Assembly (NCBI GenBank): GCA_945859605.1
Contig: OX243820.1
Location: forward strand, 23,317,337-23,381,336
Source of the DNA: Lumbricus rubellus
Lineage: Eukaryota > Annelida > Clitellata > Crassiclitellata > Lumbricidae
Reading direction: 5' to 3'
DNA length: 64,000 nucleotides
Under the pieces are notes generated by a model. It did not search any database, was not told the origin of the DNA, and was given only the letters and a program-made list of their open reading frames with translations. Of this stretch, positions 22,259-33,159 are shown one piece after another (positions within the stretch are counted from its first letter, which is position 1; each line of letters starts with the position of its first letter). The position numbers and the translations under genes are program-made.

Positions 22259-24502
22259 TAGTGTGGTCCAAAAAATGAAATTCAAGCTAGAATCCAAGAC
22301 TACCTCACAGGTTGTTAGACTTGTTATTAGTATCATTGAGACCAAATTTCAGCCCCAGATTCGGACTAGAAGGCGGTGCTCAATGATACACAAATATTAC
22401 CATGTAGTAGTACTTGCTAGAAATCAAGATGCCTTTCTTGTTTGGTCAAAAACTCAACATTTGTCATGTAGATGAGCTTGAAATAGTGTCTGTTGTGTTA
22501 TCATACTTACCAGAATCAAGACTACACAGTTATTAAGCCATTAAGTGACAGGTGTATTTTAAGGAAATGAGACTTCTGGTGATTTGATCATGACGGATTG
22601 AGATTTTTGGTACCAACTTCTGCAGCAATTGTGTGCTGCTCTCTTTCTGTCCTGCCACTTTCATGGAGTACCATTAACAAGGAATGCTTAAGAAGACCAG
22701 GAGGGAACATGCCGAAGTTGAAAGATCTGAATTTGTACCACAATATTATCCAGTGGTAGTACACTGGATGGGAAAATCCTACTTGAGATCTTCAGAGCAG
22801 GAAATGTCAACCGCCTGCCAGTGCTGGTTTCAGGTGATGGTTTGTATAAACTCTTTGGTGTGCTCAAATTAACTTCAGATACAATTCAAATCCAAGGCCA
22901 TTCTTTATTTTCTGGAGTTATAGAAACTCACTGATAATATTCAGGCCTTGAGCTTTGATAAAAAAATTATGCCAACACCGGAATTTTCAATAGAGTGTAC
23001 GATTTTGCAGGAAGACAAGATAGGTCAAGAGCTCCTGTGGCTGACCTGCCATCTTCATGTGATTGAATTGATTTTAGCCATAAGCCTTCTGCATGTTGCT
23101 GAGATTTATCGAATTAACCATATATATTCCAATGTTTAAGAGATTTAAAGCTGCTTGGGAAGGTGTGACACATGACAACATCTGAGGACTGGAAGTCACA
23201 ACCGGTACTGAAGCCCTCCATACAATAGTATTCAGCCTTCTCAAGTACTCTGCTGAAATAAAGTCAGTTTTAGATAAATTACCAAGAACTCATTGAGGTA
23301 TCAATGGTTGACATTGGAGGCCAGCCTTTAATAAGAGACTGGAGAGTCCAATTAACAATGCACATTGGATGGCCAGGTCACTGTATGCCATCAAAATATA
23401 CCTTTTAGCGATCAACATGATGTAATCAATCAATCAATCTAAGTAAGAAGGAAGAAACTCAAATTCATCAACTTATGTAATTTGGTGGCCTTCTTCACAC
23501 AATGGCATGGATAAAAGACTCCTCTTGCTGCTGCTCCAGCTTCAGGACAAGATCTTTCAATATGGATTGATAGAGAAAAAATATGAGTCAGTTGCCCAGG
23601 AGATCAGCTTTGCTTCCATGAAGGTCCTAGAAAAACACCAGTAGTAGGCCTACCTTTCAGATGAGGTTGAAGTTCTGTTATGTGGCCATTTGCCTATAAC
23701 AGACAAGGTGAAATATTCCACAGAATGACTGTGAAGCCTGGTCAAAGGATGGGTGACTTAGTGCTATGGCACTGAAAAAGATTATTGCTTGGGTGATTTT
23801 GCATTTTAGCAAATGAGGACACTATACCATAGTGCCTGAAGATTGGTGATTCTTTTTTTACACTTCCACCAGAAAAATAGATCGAGAAGAAGATTATAAA
23901 TAAGGCAGATACTCAATTTAACAACGGAGAGTGGTGAACAATATGCTTTAGAGACGTGTGAAGTTGTTCAAGGAATTCAATCGACTCATCACTGATGGTG
24001 AAGTAGGAAAGTTGTCCCCCACTCACTAAATAAAGAAATCTGCTGTTGACACAGTGCCTGCTTAGTCTTAGCCTTCTACATAATTATAATGACTTTATCG
24101 GATATTGAAGTGAGAACATGAGAACCATCGTCATTCATGGACTGAACGATTTTTTGCACAATTTTGAACATTTCCAATTTTTTCAAACCAACTGAAATTT
24201 TACATTTAATGCTGACCAATTGCTAAAGTATCACACATATTGTCATTTTACAGCAATATTTGATTTAAATTGAAATAAAATACGATTGTATAGGAATGTA
24301 TGCTCGACACAATGTTTTGGACATTAACGTCTTTTCGTCGGCTTAGTGCAAAGTAACAGAGTCCGTGAGCACCGCCTTCTAGTTTGAATTGGAAGCTGAA
24401 ATTTGGTCTCAAGGATACTATTGATAGGTCTAACAAACGGAGAGGTAGTCTTGGTTTCTGGCTTGAACTTTATTTTTTACCATGTATCTGTGAACCACAC
24501 TA
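22259..24502 (+). mobile_element. DNA transposon with long TIRs and 8-bp TSD
   Basis: Both ends are TAGTGTGGT(T/C)C in inverse orientation and the inverted similarity runs on for about 130-190 bp (for example CCAAGACTACCTC, TTGAGACCAAATTTCAGC, CTAGAAGGCGGTGCTCA on both arms). The TSD is a perfect ATACATAC at 22251-22258 and 24503-24510. The interior holds one decayed gene (22690-23700). TSD length would fit hAT, P or some rarer superfamilies; I do not assign one. Confidence 0.7.
22690..23700 (+). pseudogene. Decayed protein of an invertebrate transposon family, likely transposase
   Basis: With several frame changes the strand reads LDGKILLEIFRAGNVNRLPV, LVSGDGLYKLFGVLKL, QELLWLTCHLHVIELILA, RFKAAW, NAHWMARSLYAIKIYLLAIN and LVAFFTQWHG, followed by an AP-DL-like stretch. 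From memory this pattern (WDGK, RLPVLVSG, a FD segment, LLWLxCRHH, HxARWMAKxxYSLKI) belongs to a large uncharacterised family found in cnidarian, hemichordate and similar genomes. Its position alone inside a TIR element suggests it is the transposase. WDGK and the later FDxx could be catalytic acidic positions, but that is inference. Stops and indels make it non-functional. Confidence 0.55.
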
Positions 24503-24854
24503 ATACATACTAGTCTACATAGGTTATAATTGATCTGTTACTAATTACACGACTTCTCAGTATCTGCAAAAGACGACCGAAATTTTATCCCTCGTATATT
24601 ATACCGACGAGAAGAAAAAATCACCCCTTTATCTTTATATGTCTGACTAACTGAATGACCGTTACTAATGATTTCATTTCAAAAAATACTTTTTCTGTTT
24701 CAAATTTTCTATATCTCTTCATGTACCCATGTGCGGTGTGTCACTTGGTTTTTCTATTAAACGAATATATATTTAAAAAAACTATAGTCTACGTTTAAAC
24801 GTAACATTAGACACGTTCACGGACGTTGAGCAGAGTTTAGTATAGACAACTGAC

Positions 24855-25022
24855 CTCATATCTGAATTTTGATGCTTCGAAGCTGTCTTTGAGTGAAGCT
24901 ACAGGATCTATTCGCTGACTGTTAGCTTCCCCTATTGCCCAGCCTGTAGTCGCTACCGCTGAATCGTAATTGCATTTTGCTGTAAAAACGATCGCATCAT
25001 ATTCCATGTTCGGATCCCAGTA
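24855..25022 (-). CDS. CAP-like secreted protein gene B, exon 2
   Basis: The minus strand has acceptor CTTTGTAG and donor GTCAGT around a 168-nt, phase 0-0 exon of 56 codons. It begins YWDPNMEYDAIVFTAKCNYD and ends with RIDPVASLKDSFEASKFRYE. WDPNM...A...A..C is the classical CAP-domain pattern after LRR...ADM. It joins in frame to exon 1 at 37711-37959, leaving an intron of about 12.7 kb that holds the 8-kb palindrome. Closest match is gene C exon 2 at 1-161. Confidence 0.7.
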
Positions 25023-25875
25023 CTACAAAGACAATGATAATTATAGGTTACCGGTAGAGAAAAGGCGACAGGTTTCTCTAGCGCCACTGAAGTCGATTAT
25101 TAGAGGCTTAATTACTAAATAACTTCAACTGAGCGAGTGCTTGCATCGTCTATAATTAAACTAAACGTAGACATTACGAAGAATACTCTTCTGAAGAAAC
25201 TCTTTATTTCTTGACAGAATGCGCCCATAAGAAGCACCTCTACGTATTCCTATGACATTTATAAATTTACTGAAGTAGTCTTTCCTGCACAGGCTATAGC
25301 CTACAATCCATGCAAGTCACAGTTTGGTTTTGCTAATTAATTAACCTGAATATTCAGGACTGACAAGTCGTTCAAGTAGGCTACTGTGATAATTTATATC
25401 ATTCAGAGTAGGTTATATTAATTCACGCTAACAACTGTAGCCTATGTGGCAGTATGTGCCTAATTAAGACAAACGTTTCACGAATTCCTTGAAACAGCTG
25501 TACAATTTAACTGATGATAATAATTTGTGATTAATAGGCTTGTAGATACCAACTAAACAGATGATATTGTGATTTCCCCCTTCCGTACGCAATTCAACTG
25601 TCTTATCTCTCTTTTGTAACTTACGAATGGGTTCTTCAATTTGCTTGCCTATGATAACCTCTTATAACAGGGTAGGCCTATGCCTACAGTCTTAGCTCCA
25701 CTTAAATGTTTTCTCTAACATTATAATAATAATAATGGTTATATGCCCGAGGTTACCAATGTAGACATCACAATTCCAAGACTTTCTCTATCTGGGTATA
25801 TGTCTTGATTTCATTCGTTTCAAATAACACAGCTCACATATAGGACATTTCACTTCAAAGTAACTTTGTGAATCA
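25023..25875. other. Start of the large gene B intron, nothing recognised
   Basis: AT-rich unique sequence with scattered TAGGCCTA. No repeats or exons identified. Confidence 0.35.
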
Positions 25876-25879
25876 ATGG

Positions 25880-26160
25880 CCTCTCAACGCGTATCCTACA
25901 GATTAGCAGCTCTGCGTGTTTTGGTTGCCCACGGCCTCCATGGTCAACGTCTGTTTGACGTTGTTAGAGCTACATGTACTACCATTGCAAGATTACTTTA
26001 TGCTCCCTCTGTTTGGTGGTGGATTTGCCAACGCTATGGAGCGTAAACGTCTTAACGGTCTTTAAGAAAATAGACCCCTTCTAGCTTCCTTCCTGCCGAT
26101 TTTCCTAGTTTTGACGAACTCTGTTCTAGAGCTGACTCTGCTCTTTTCTGCTCTATCCTC
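25880..26160 (+). pseudogene. LINE C-terminal fragment
   Basis: The frame reads RLAALRVLVAHGLHGQRLFD, then IARLLYAPSVWWWICQRYGA, and after a stop PSFDELCSRADSALFCSIL. This resembles the Jockey/CR1-type tail (LLYASPAWWGF ... LF..I). It is cut at 26160 by the TTAACCC end of the next element. Confidence 0.55.
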
Positions 26161-26517
26161 TTAACCCATTAGTTACCGGACGTCCGTTATAACGGACGCT
26201 CAGAAAACACGCTGCCAAAATAATAGGCATCTGTATAATATAGTCATCACTATTTTTAAAAATTGGCTATAGATTCCACTATTGTGATTGCCTGATTAAG
26301 TGGATTATAAATATTTTATTGCTTGTGCTAACGTGTCCATTGCAGCATGTCCAAAATCCCCGCTACCACTAGCTATTATATTTATGTTTGGTATTGAACG
26401 AGGAGAAATTTAGAGAAAGCATAAACGTTGTTTGTAGTAGCCATATTGGTCAATGTGCTGACAAAATATTATTCCAATTGCCGCAGGTTTTCCAAAGAAA
26501 ATTTCGATTGCAATGTA

Positions 26518-27653
26518 GGGGAGAGTGCTACAAGACGCCCAGGGCGAGTAAGACGCCCACCCCCTTTAAAAAGGTTGAAAAGATACATCTTCGTGTTTTA
26601 GTTGTCTCATTGCATGTAGCGACATCTTGTGAACCTCCCATAACAGTAATGTTTCAGTATTCGAGATATTGACGCGATAAATCAATTTTCTAGATTTTCA
26701 CCACTTTTTTGTAAGTACCCATTTACGAATCTTCCTAATTTTCTCTTTAGCCTTATGTAGTAAAAATTTGCGCATTTCAACGTTTATTTAGGGTTCATTT
26801 ATAGTTGCTTTTGTGGTTTTATCTAACCAGTAAACATTGACATTGTTAAATAAAATGGCGTCAGTAGAGAGGGACTCGAAAATTACAAGAAGCCCATGGG
26901 CGTCTTGAAAACATAGGTAGCATAGAGATTACAAGAAGCCCATGGGCATCTTGAATGTATAGGAAGCATAGAGATTACAAGATGCCCATGAGCGTCTTTG
27001 ATACTATGAGCAAATGGCCAAAAATTGGTGCCTACCATGTCACCACCTTCTACTCATAAAAAACGGGGCCATATAAAATTTATCAGTGTTTATTGAATAT
27101 ATTTCACCCTTGCCCCAAACTTCAGTGAAATGCAAAGAATGCAGTACGTGCAAAGGTTGATGTCATGCAGAATGTGCAGACGAAGAGACATCCAAAGAAT
27201 TCGTATGTGACTTTTGTTGGTGTCTGTGATTAAAGTGGAAATGGCAATAGTGACTCACAACATGAGATTGGATTTTTTCTTCTCGGTGTTTTTAGTTGCT
27301 CTGTATCTTTAGGATCTTTTAGTTTTGGTTTAATTTGCTTTCTCTCAAGCAGTTTATTGTTTTAGTTTAAAATGCATGATTGCAATGCCTCTTGTTTTTA
27401 GTCGATTTCCATTGCTCCAAGATGCCCATCCTATGGGCGTTTTGTAGTATAGGGTTCCTAAGACGCCCAGTTTGGAGGGGTCTACCTTTTTTAATTTACA
27501 CAATTGATCTTATTGAATTGTGTTCTGTAGTGGCTGTCATTGCTTCATTAATGATCACTCTTTACATTAGGGTGAAACATGTACTTCTCTTGGATCCCAC
27601 ATGGAAGAAAAGCACAATTTTCCTTAGCATGGGCGTCTTGGAGCACTCTCCCC
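26518..27653 (+). mobile_element. TA-flanked DNA element with AAGACGCCCA motifs, possibly pogo-like
   Basis: TIRs are GGGGAGAGTGCTACAAGACG at the left and CGTCTTGGAGCACTCTCCCC at the right, flanked by TA at 26516 and 27654. The interior repeats CAAGA-GCCCATGGGC-TCTTG palindromes in ~56-bp tandem units (26885-27000), and more AAGACGCCCA copies lie near 27420-27470. A PHD-like cysteine relic (27131-27216) is also present. TA duplication plus a C-terminal PHD-like finger is seen in some pogo/Tigger-type transposases. Confidence 0.5.
27131..27216 (+). pseudogene. PHD-finger-like remnant
   Basis: The frame reads CKECSTCKG, a stop, then CHAECADEETSKEFVCDFC. The spacing C-x2-C ... C-H-x2-C ... C-x2-C is that of a PHD-type zinc finger. 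There is one in-frame stop and no further domain either side. Confidence 0.45.
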
Positions 27654-28039
27654 TAAGCGTCCGTTATAACGGACGTCGGGCACTAGCCCAGAGATGACGT
27701 TAGTAGTCAAATACTCCCAGTGTCAGATCAGTTAAGTATTAATACTAACTAGTAATTAATTAGTAATTAGTTAATTATTATTAATAATTAGTTAAGATAA
27801 CTAGTTAAGGTAATTAGGTCAACTTAATTAGGTACTATTAATTAGCCTATTATAATAATTGGGTCATATTATTTAGCCTATTATATTAATTAGTATATTA
27901 ATTAGTATAATAATTAGATAATTATATTAGTAATAGTAATTAGTTAACCCTAACTAGCAGCGGTACAGGGCCCCCCCGCGCGCCCCGGGTATGCGTCATC
28001 GGTAATGCGTCATCGGTAGCGGCACTGTACTGGCTTCCA

Positions 28040-28411
28040 CGACATCTCTCCCTCCCCCTCTCCCTCCCCATCTCCCTCTCCCTCTTCCTCTCCCTCCCCC
28101 TCTCTCACCATCTCTTTATGTATCCATCTCTCGAGAATGACTCATCGAAGGCACCGCAGTATATTCTGACTTCTGCACGGTCTTCCACTACCCCTCTCCC
28201 TCTCCCTCTTTCCCCTCCTCTCTCCCTCTCCCCTCCTCTCTTCCTCTCCCTCTCCCTCTCCCACCAGCACTTCATGTATCCATCTCTTGGAAACGCCTCA
28301 TCAGAGGCACTGCCATACAGGCTTCAACAGCCTCTCTTCCTCTCCCTCCCCATCTCCCTCTCCTCTCTATGTATCCCTCTCGGCATCTCTCTACCTCCCT
28401 CCCTTCCTCAC

Positions 28412-28447
<36 letters not shown>

Positions 28448-28450
28448 GCT
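28040..28450. repeat. Polypyrimidine CT-rich tract, left arm
   Basis: Long CTCCCTC/CTCTCT runs, including (CT)n near 28410-28445. The right-arm counterpart at 35010-35410 is shorter in the (GA)n part. ORFs rich in S, P and L here are low-complexity by-products. Confidence 0.8.
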
Positions 28451-28929
28451 CTCCCAGCGAAGTCCATTGCCCATTGTCAGAGCGAGCCGAACAAGGCTTT
28501 CAAGTAGGTAATTACACCCTTTCATCTCTCTGTCGCGGAGGAGTCAGACCATCTGTCGCGGGGAGATCACCCACCAATATAAGAATTTTGGCTGGGGATA
28601 CCACACCATCAATATTTTTTTATGCTTGAACAATACAGAACAACATACAATATTCTCGTATGAGTGGCATTTCACTCTAAAGACCTTCCCCCCACCCTCC
28701 AACCCTCCATTCCAAACCTCTGCACACAAATTTACCTTATACGAGTAAGAACCAACCAATCACGAAGCAGCAAACCCTAGCGACGAACCAATAAGGCGAC
28801 GAGAATCCCATCATATGACTAAGAAATATAATCATTATTCCCCATTTTATTCAAAAATATCAATAAATCAGACATTTTTACATTTAAATCACACAATATT
28901 AAGTATTTCATACCTCATTATCCAAAAGT

Positions 28930-30230
28930 TATAGCAGCATTTCTCCAAGGCAAACGCAAAAACCTAAGAATCCAACAGCGCTCAAATTCCAATATGGCGT
29001 CTTTCCCAATTTTTATGTATAGTCAAACGTAAAAACCTAAGAATCCAACAGCGGGCAAATTCCAATATGGCGTCCTTCACAACTTTCATGTTCCACCATG
29101 GCGTCTTTCCCAGTTATTATGTATAGTCAAACGCAAAAACCTAAAAACCCAACAGCGGTCAAATTCCAATATGGCGTCTTTCTCAACTTTCACGTATAGT
29201 CAAACACAAAAACCTAAAAATCCACCGCCGCTCAAATTCCAACATGGCGTCTTTCTCAACTTTCACGTATAGTCAAACACAAAAACCTAAAAATTCAACA
29301 GCGGGCAAATTCCAATATGGCGACATTTCCAACTTTCTCCAAGTCAAACGTAAAAACCTAAGAATCCAACAAAGGGCAAATTCCAATATCGCGTCCTTTC
29401 CTCATTTCTTATACAGACAAACACAAAAACCTAAGAATCCATGTACGGGCAAATTTCAACATGGCGGCCTTCTCAATTTTCTCCAAGTCAAACACAAAAA
29501 CCTAAAAATCCAGCAACGGGCAAAATCCAATATGGCGTCCTTTCCAACTTTCACGGATAGTCAAACACAAAAACCTAAGAATCCATGTACGGGGAAATTC
29601 CAACATGGCGTCCTTACCAATTTTCTCCAAGTCAAACGCAAAAACCTAAGAATCCAGCAACGGGCAAATTCCAATATGGCAGCCTTTCCAACTTTCACGG
29701 ATAGTCAAACACAAAAACCTAAGAATCCATGTACGGGGAAATTCCAACATGGCGTCCTTACCAATTTTCTCCAAGTCAAACGCAAAAACCTAAGAATCCA
29801 GCAACGGGCAAAATCCAATATGGCGTCCTTTCCAACTTTCACGTATAGTCAAACACAAAAACCTAAGAATCCATGTACGGGCAAATTCCAACATGGCGCC
29901 CTTCCCAATTTTCTCCAAGTCAAACGCAAAAACCTAAGAATCCAGCAACGGGCAAAATTCAATATGGCGGCCTTTCATCATTTCTTATACAGACAAACGC
30001 AAAAACCTAAGAATCCATGCACAGTCAAATTCCAATATGGCGGCATTCCCAATTTTCTCCAAGTTAAACGCAAAAACCTAAGAATCCAACAGAGGGCAAA
30101 TTCCAATATGGCGGCCTTCCCAATTTTCATGTATAGTCAAACGCAAAAACCTAAGAATCCAGCAACGGGTAAATTCCAATATGGCAGCCTTCACAACTTT
30201 CATGCATATTCAAACTCAAGCACTGAAGAA
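28930..30230. repeat. Tandem array of alternating 71/73-bp units, left arm
   Basis: About 18 units of the form AAAAACCTAAGAATCCA...CAAATTCCAATATGGCG...AACTTT, in which units ending CTCCAAGTCAAACGC (71 bp) alternate with units ending GATAGTCAAACAC (73 bp). Two units make 144 bp, so a 333-codon frame stays open (QTQKPKNPCTGKFQHG repeated). This is explained by unit length and I do not call it a gene. Each unit carries ATGGCG, close to a YY1 core. Confidence 0.85.
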
Positions 30231-30395
30231 GCGCTCACCCTTTAGTAGCCATCATCTCCCAAGATGGCGCCCGTGCAGCCTTTCCTGCCCAACCGCGCTC
30301 AAACATCATATACACACGCAATTTTTTCACAAACGCTAAGTCCAAATAATACAAATACGCACAACTTTCTAGGCACAAGGTGAAACACCAACATA

Positions 30396-30400
<5 letters not shown>

Positions 30401-30472
<72 letters not shown>

Positions 30473-30514
30473 ACAAACACACACACAGACACACACACAC
30501 ACACACACATACAC
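30401..30514. repeat. (CA)n microsatellite, left arm
   Basis: Dinucleotide run with a few interruptions. It is about 35 bp longer than the mirror (GT)n run at 32914-32993 in the right arm. Confidence 0.9.
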
Positions 30515-30989
30515 ACAAACTCGAAAGCCATGAAAACTCTCATCCTTCTATTCACAAGGCATTCTTCATCATATAGGAGCAGTCAAGTAACTAATATAAC
30601 TTTCCAACTCCAAAGATGGCGCACAAGATAACTTTCTTGTACATGTAAGAGTACAAACCACAGAATCGTCACACATGGAGTTCAACAGGTGGCGCTTTTT
30701 CTTAAATCTTAACATATTACACATCAAATATACGAAATTCACAAGCATATATTCAACAACACGCACCTTTTCAATATGTGTGCGAACGAGAGGAATTAGC
30801 AGAGGACGGGTAAAGCGCATAGGCGCATGAACTCTTCAATTTCTAACATAAGCGAGGATACTTTGATCAAATTTTCTAACTTAGGACATCAACTTTGCAT
30901 GTAACAACCAAAGGCTGTCTGTTTTGTAAGGCAAGCACTTGAAGAATATAATGGCATAACGATACGAGCTGAACACTGGCAAAGTGAAA

Positions 30990-31496
30990 TTACGAATATG
31001 TTAGATGTGTGAGCGGGCAGAACTTGACCTTTTTAATGTAAGACACGAACTTTTGCAATTGTGAGAAAACAAATTTATAATTTACGTAGCGTGAAACACA
31101 GAAATGCATGTCGAATGTGACAAGTTGGAGAAATATGGAGGAGGCGAGGCGGATATTCTTAAGTTTGTGGAAACAAAGGCATACATTATTTGTAAAATGG
31201 CAACAATTTTGGTAAAGTACAAATTTAGCGAGCGAAGAAATGCAACATAGGGGTACAAGCGGCCAATTGCAAGGCTTTTTAGGGTTGAGAGTGTTAAGTT
31301 GGTGAAGTAACGGGGTGGGGAGGATGTGCCATTGTTCAGTTTTGGGCAAACAAAGGCAGTCATTATTTGTAACATGACACCAATTTTGGCAAAATACGAA
31401 AATATTGTACAAAGAAACACGAATTAGGGGTACGAGCGGTGAATTACAACGCGTATTAGGGTTAGCAGGCGTGCACAACTTAGCAAAAATCTGCAT
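30990..31496 (-). other. 168-codon open frame in the left arm, function unknown
   Basis: Starts at ATG 31496 near the centre of the palindrome and reads outward. It is Cys- and aromatic-rich with an internal duplication of ~58 codons (CNSPLVPL ... CQNWCHVTNNDCLC against CNWPLVPL ... YQNCCHFTNNVCLC). A second frame is also open across 31082-31420. The right-arm copy (31933-32439) is also open and differs at only two codons. No homology was recognised; repeat-derived open frame and real element protein are both possible. Confidence 0.35.
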
Positions 31497-31637
31497 TCGT
31501 CAACTCTGAAAACGCTAAGTCCGAAATTTTGCACCGCGCAATATCGACCGGCGGCACCTTCGAGCGGCGCGGCGGCGGCAGCGGCGGGCGCCCCTTCCCT
31601 CACGGACGACCTCGGTCCCTGCGGCGAGGAGACGACG

Positions 31638-31792
31638 TGGCACGCGATCCCAATCGATCCTGCTTTGGCTCGTAGAAGTTAAAGTCGAATACGCTCCGAC
31701 ACAACTCTTTCAAAAATTTTCTTCACCCACAGTACGCATGAGTCTTTAAATTCATACGAGCCAAAGCCTGATCTAAATGGGAAAGCGGGCCT
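31638..31792. other. Loop of the 8-kb palindrome
   Basis: Single-copy centre between GC-rich inner arm ends (CTGCGGCGAGGAGACGACG and its complement). It contains an inner inverted repeat, CTTTGGCTCGTA / TACGAGCCAAAG, leaving about 80 unpaired bases. Confidence 0.8.
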
Positions 31793-31932
31793 CGTCGTCT
31801 CCTCGCCGCAGGGACCGAGGTCGTCCGTGAGGGAAGGGGCGCCCGCCGCTGTCGCTGCCGCGCCGCTCGAAGGTGCCGCCGGTCGATATTGCGCGGTGCA
31901 AAATTTCGGTCTTAGCGTTTCAGAGTTGACGA

Positions 31933-32439
31933 ATGCAGATTTTTGCTAAGTTGTGCACGCCTGCTAACCCTAATACGCGTTGTAATTCACCGCTCGTACC
32001 CCTAATTCGTGTTTCTTTGTACAATATTTTCGTATTTTGCCAAAATTGGTGTCATGTTACAATTAATGACTGCCTTTGTTTGCCCAAAACTGAACAATGG
32101 CACATCCTTTCCACCCCGTTACTTCACCAACTTAACACTCTCAACCCTAAAAAGCCTTGCAATTGGCCGCTTGTACCCCTATGTTGCATTTCTTCGCTCG
32201 CTAAATTTGTACTTTACCAAAATTGTTGCCATTTTACAAATAATGTATGCCTTTGTTTCCACAAACTTAAGAATATCCGCCTCGCCTCCTCCATATTTCT
32301 CCAACTTGTCACATTCGACATGCATTTCTGTGTTTCACGCTACGTAAATTATAAATTTGTTTTCTCACAATTGCAAAAGTTCGTGTCTTACATTAAAAAG
32401 GTCAAGTTCTGCCCGCTCACACATCTAACATATTCGTAA
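31933..32439 (+). other. 168-codon open frame in the right arm, mirror of 30990-31496
   Basis: Same protein read as the left-arm ORF, with two replacements (Asn to Ile, Pro to Ser). Both copies point away from the loop. The inner arms 31497-31637 and 31793-31932 lie immediately upstream of each ATG and are very GC-rich, which could serve as a divergent promoter, but that is only inference. Confidence 0.35.
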
Positions 32440-32913
32440 TTTCACTTTGCCAGTGTTCAGCTCGTATCGTTATGCCATTATATTCTTCAAGTGCTTGCCT
32501 TACAAAACAGACAGCCTTTGGTTGTTACATGCAAAGTTGATGTCCTAAGTTAGAAAATTTGATCAAAGTATCCTCGCTTATGTTAGAAATTGAAGAGTTC
32601 ATGCGCCTATGCGCTTTACCCGTCCTCTGCTAATTCCTCTCGTTCGCACACATATTGAAAAGGTGCGTGTTGTTGAATATATGCTTGTGAATTTCGTATA
32701 TTTGATGTGTAATATGTTAAGATTTAAGAAAAAGCGCCACCTGTTGAACTCCATGTGTGACGATTCTGTGGTTTGTACTCTTACATGTACAAGAAAGTTA
32801 TCTTGTGCGCCATCTTTGGAGTTGGAAAGTTATATTAGTTACTTGACTGCTCCTATATGATGAAGAATGCCTTGTGAATAGAAGGATGAGAGTTTTCATG
32901 GCTTTCGAGTTTG

Positions 32914-32958
32914 TGTGTATGTGTGTGTGTGTGTGTGTGTGTCTGTGTGTGTGTTTGT

Positions 32959-32990
<32 letters not shown>

Positions 32991-32993
32991 GAA
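32914..32993. repeat. (GT)n microsatellite, right arm
   Basis: Mirror of the (CA)n run at 30401-30514, shorter. Confidence 0.9.
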
Positions 32994-33159
32994 AGTATGT
33001 TGGTGTTTCACCTTGTGCCTAGAAAGTTGTGCGTATTTGTATTATTTGGACTTAGCGTTTGTGAAAAAATTGCGTGTGTATATGATGTTTGAGCGCGGTT
33101 GGGCAGGAAAGGCTGCACGGGCGCCATCTTGGGAGATGATGGCTACTAAAGGGTGAGCG

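Larger units (their letters stand above)
26165..27689. mobile_element. Possible piggyBac-like element, interrupted
   Basis: The left end is TTAA followed by CCCATTAGTTACCGGACG and a palindrome CGTCCGTTATAACGGACG. The right end is the inverse (CCGTTATAACGGACGTCGGG, then CACTAGCCC ending about 27689). TTAA with CCC termini suggests piggyBac. The right TTAA is not present, so the call is tentative. It contains the 26518-27653 element. Confidence 0.4.

Noticed and set aside
28930..30230. CArG (SRF) boxes from CCATATTGG
   Set aside because: Only five A/T bases lie between CC and GG, one short of the CArG rule.
29244..30245. 333-codon ORF (and 381-codon mirror at 33146-34291)
   Set aside because: Tandem 71/73-bp units sum to 144 bp, a multiple of three, so an open frame follows from the repeat. 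No non-repeat domain is present.
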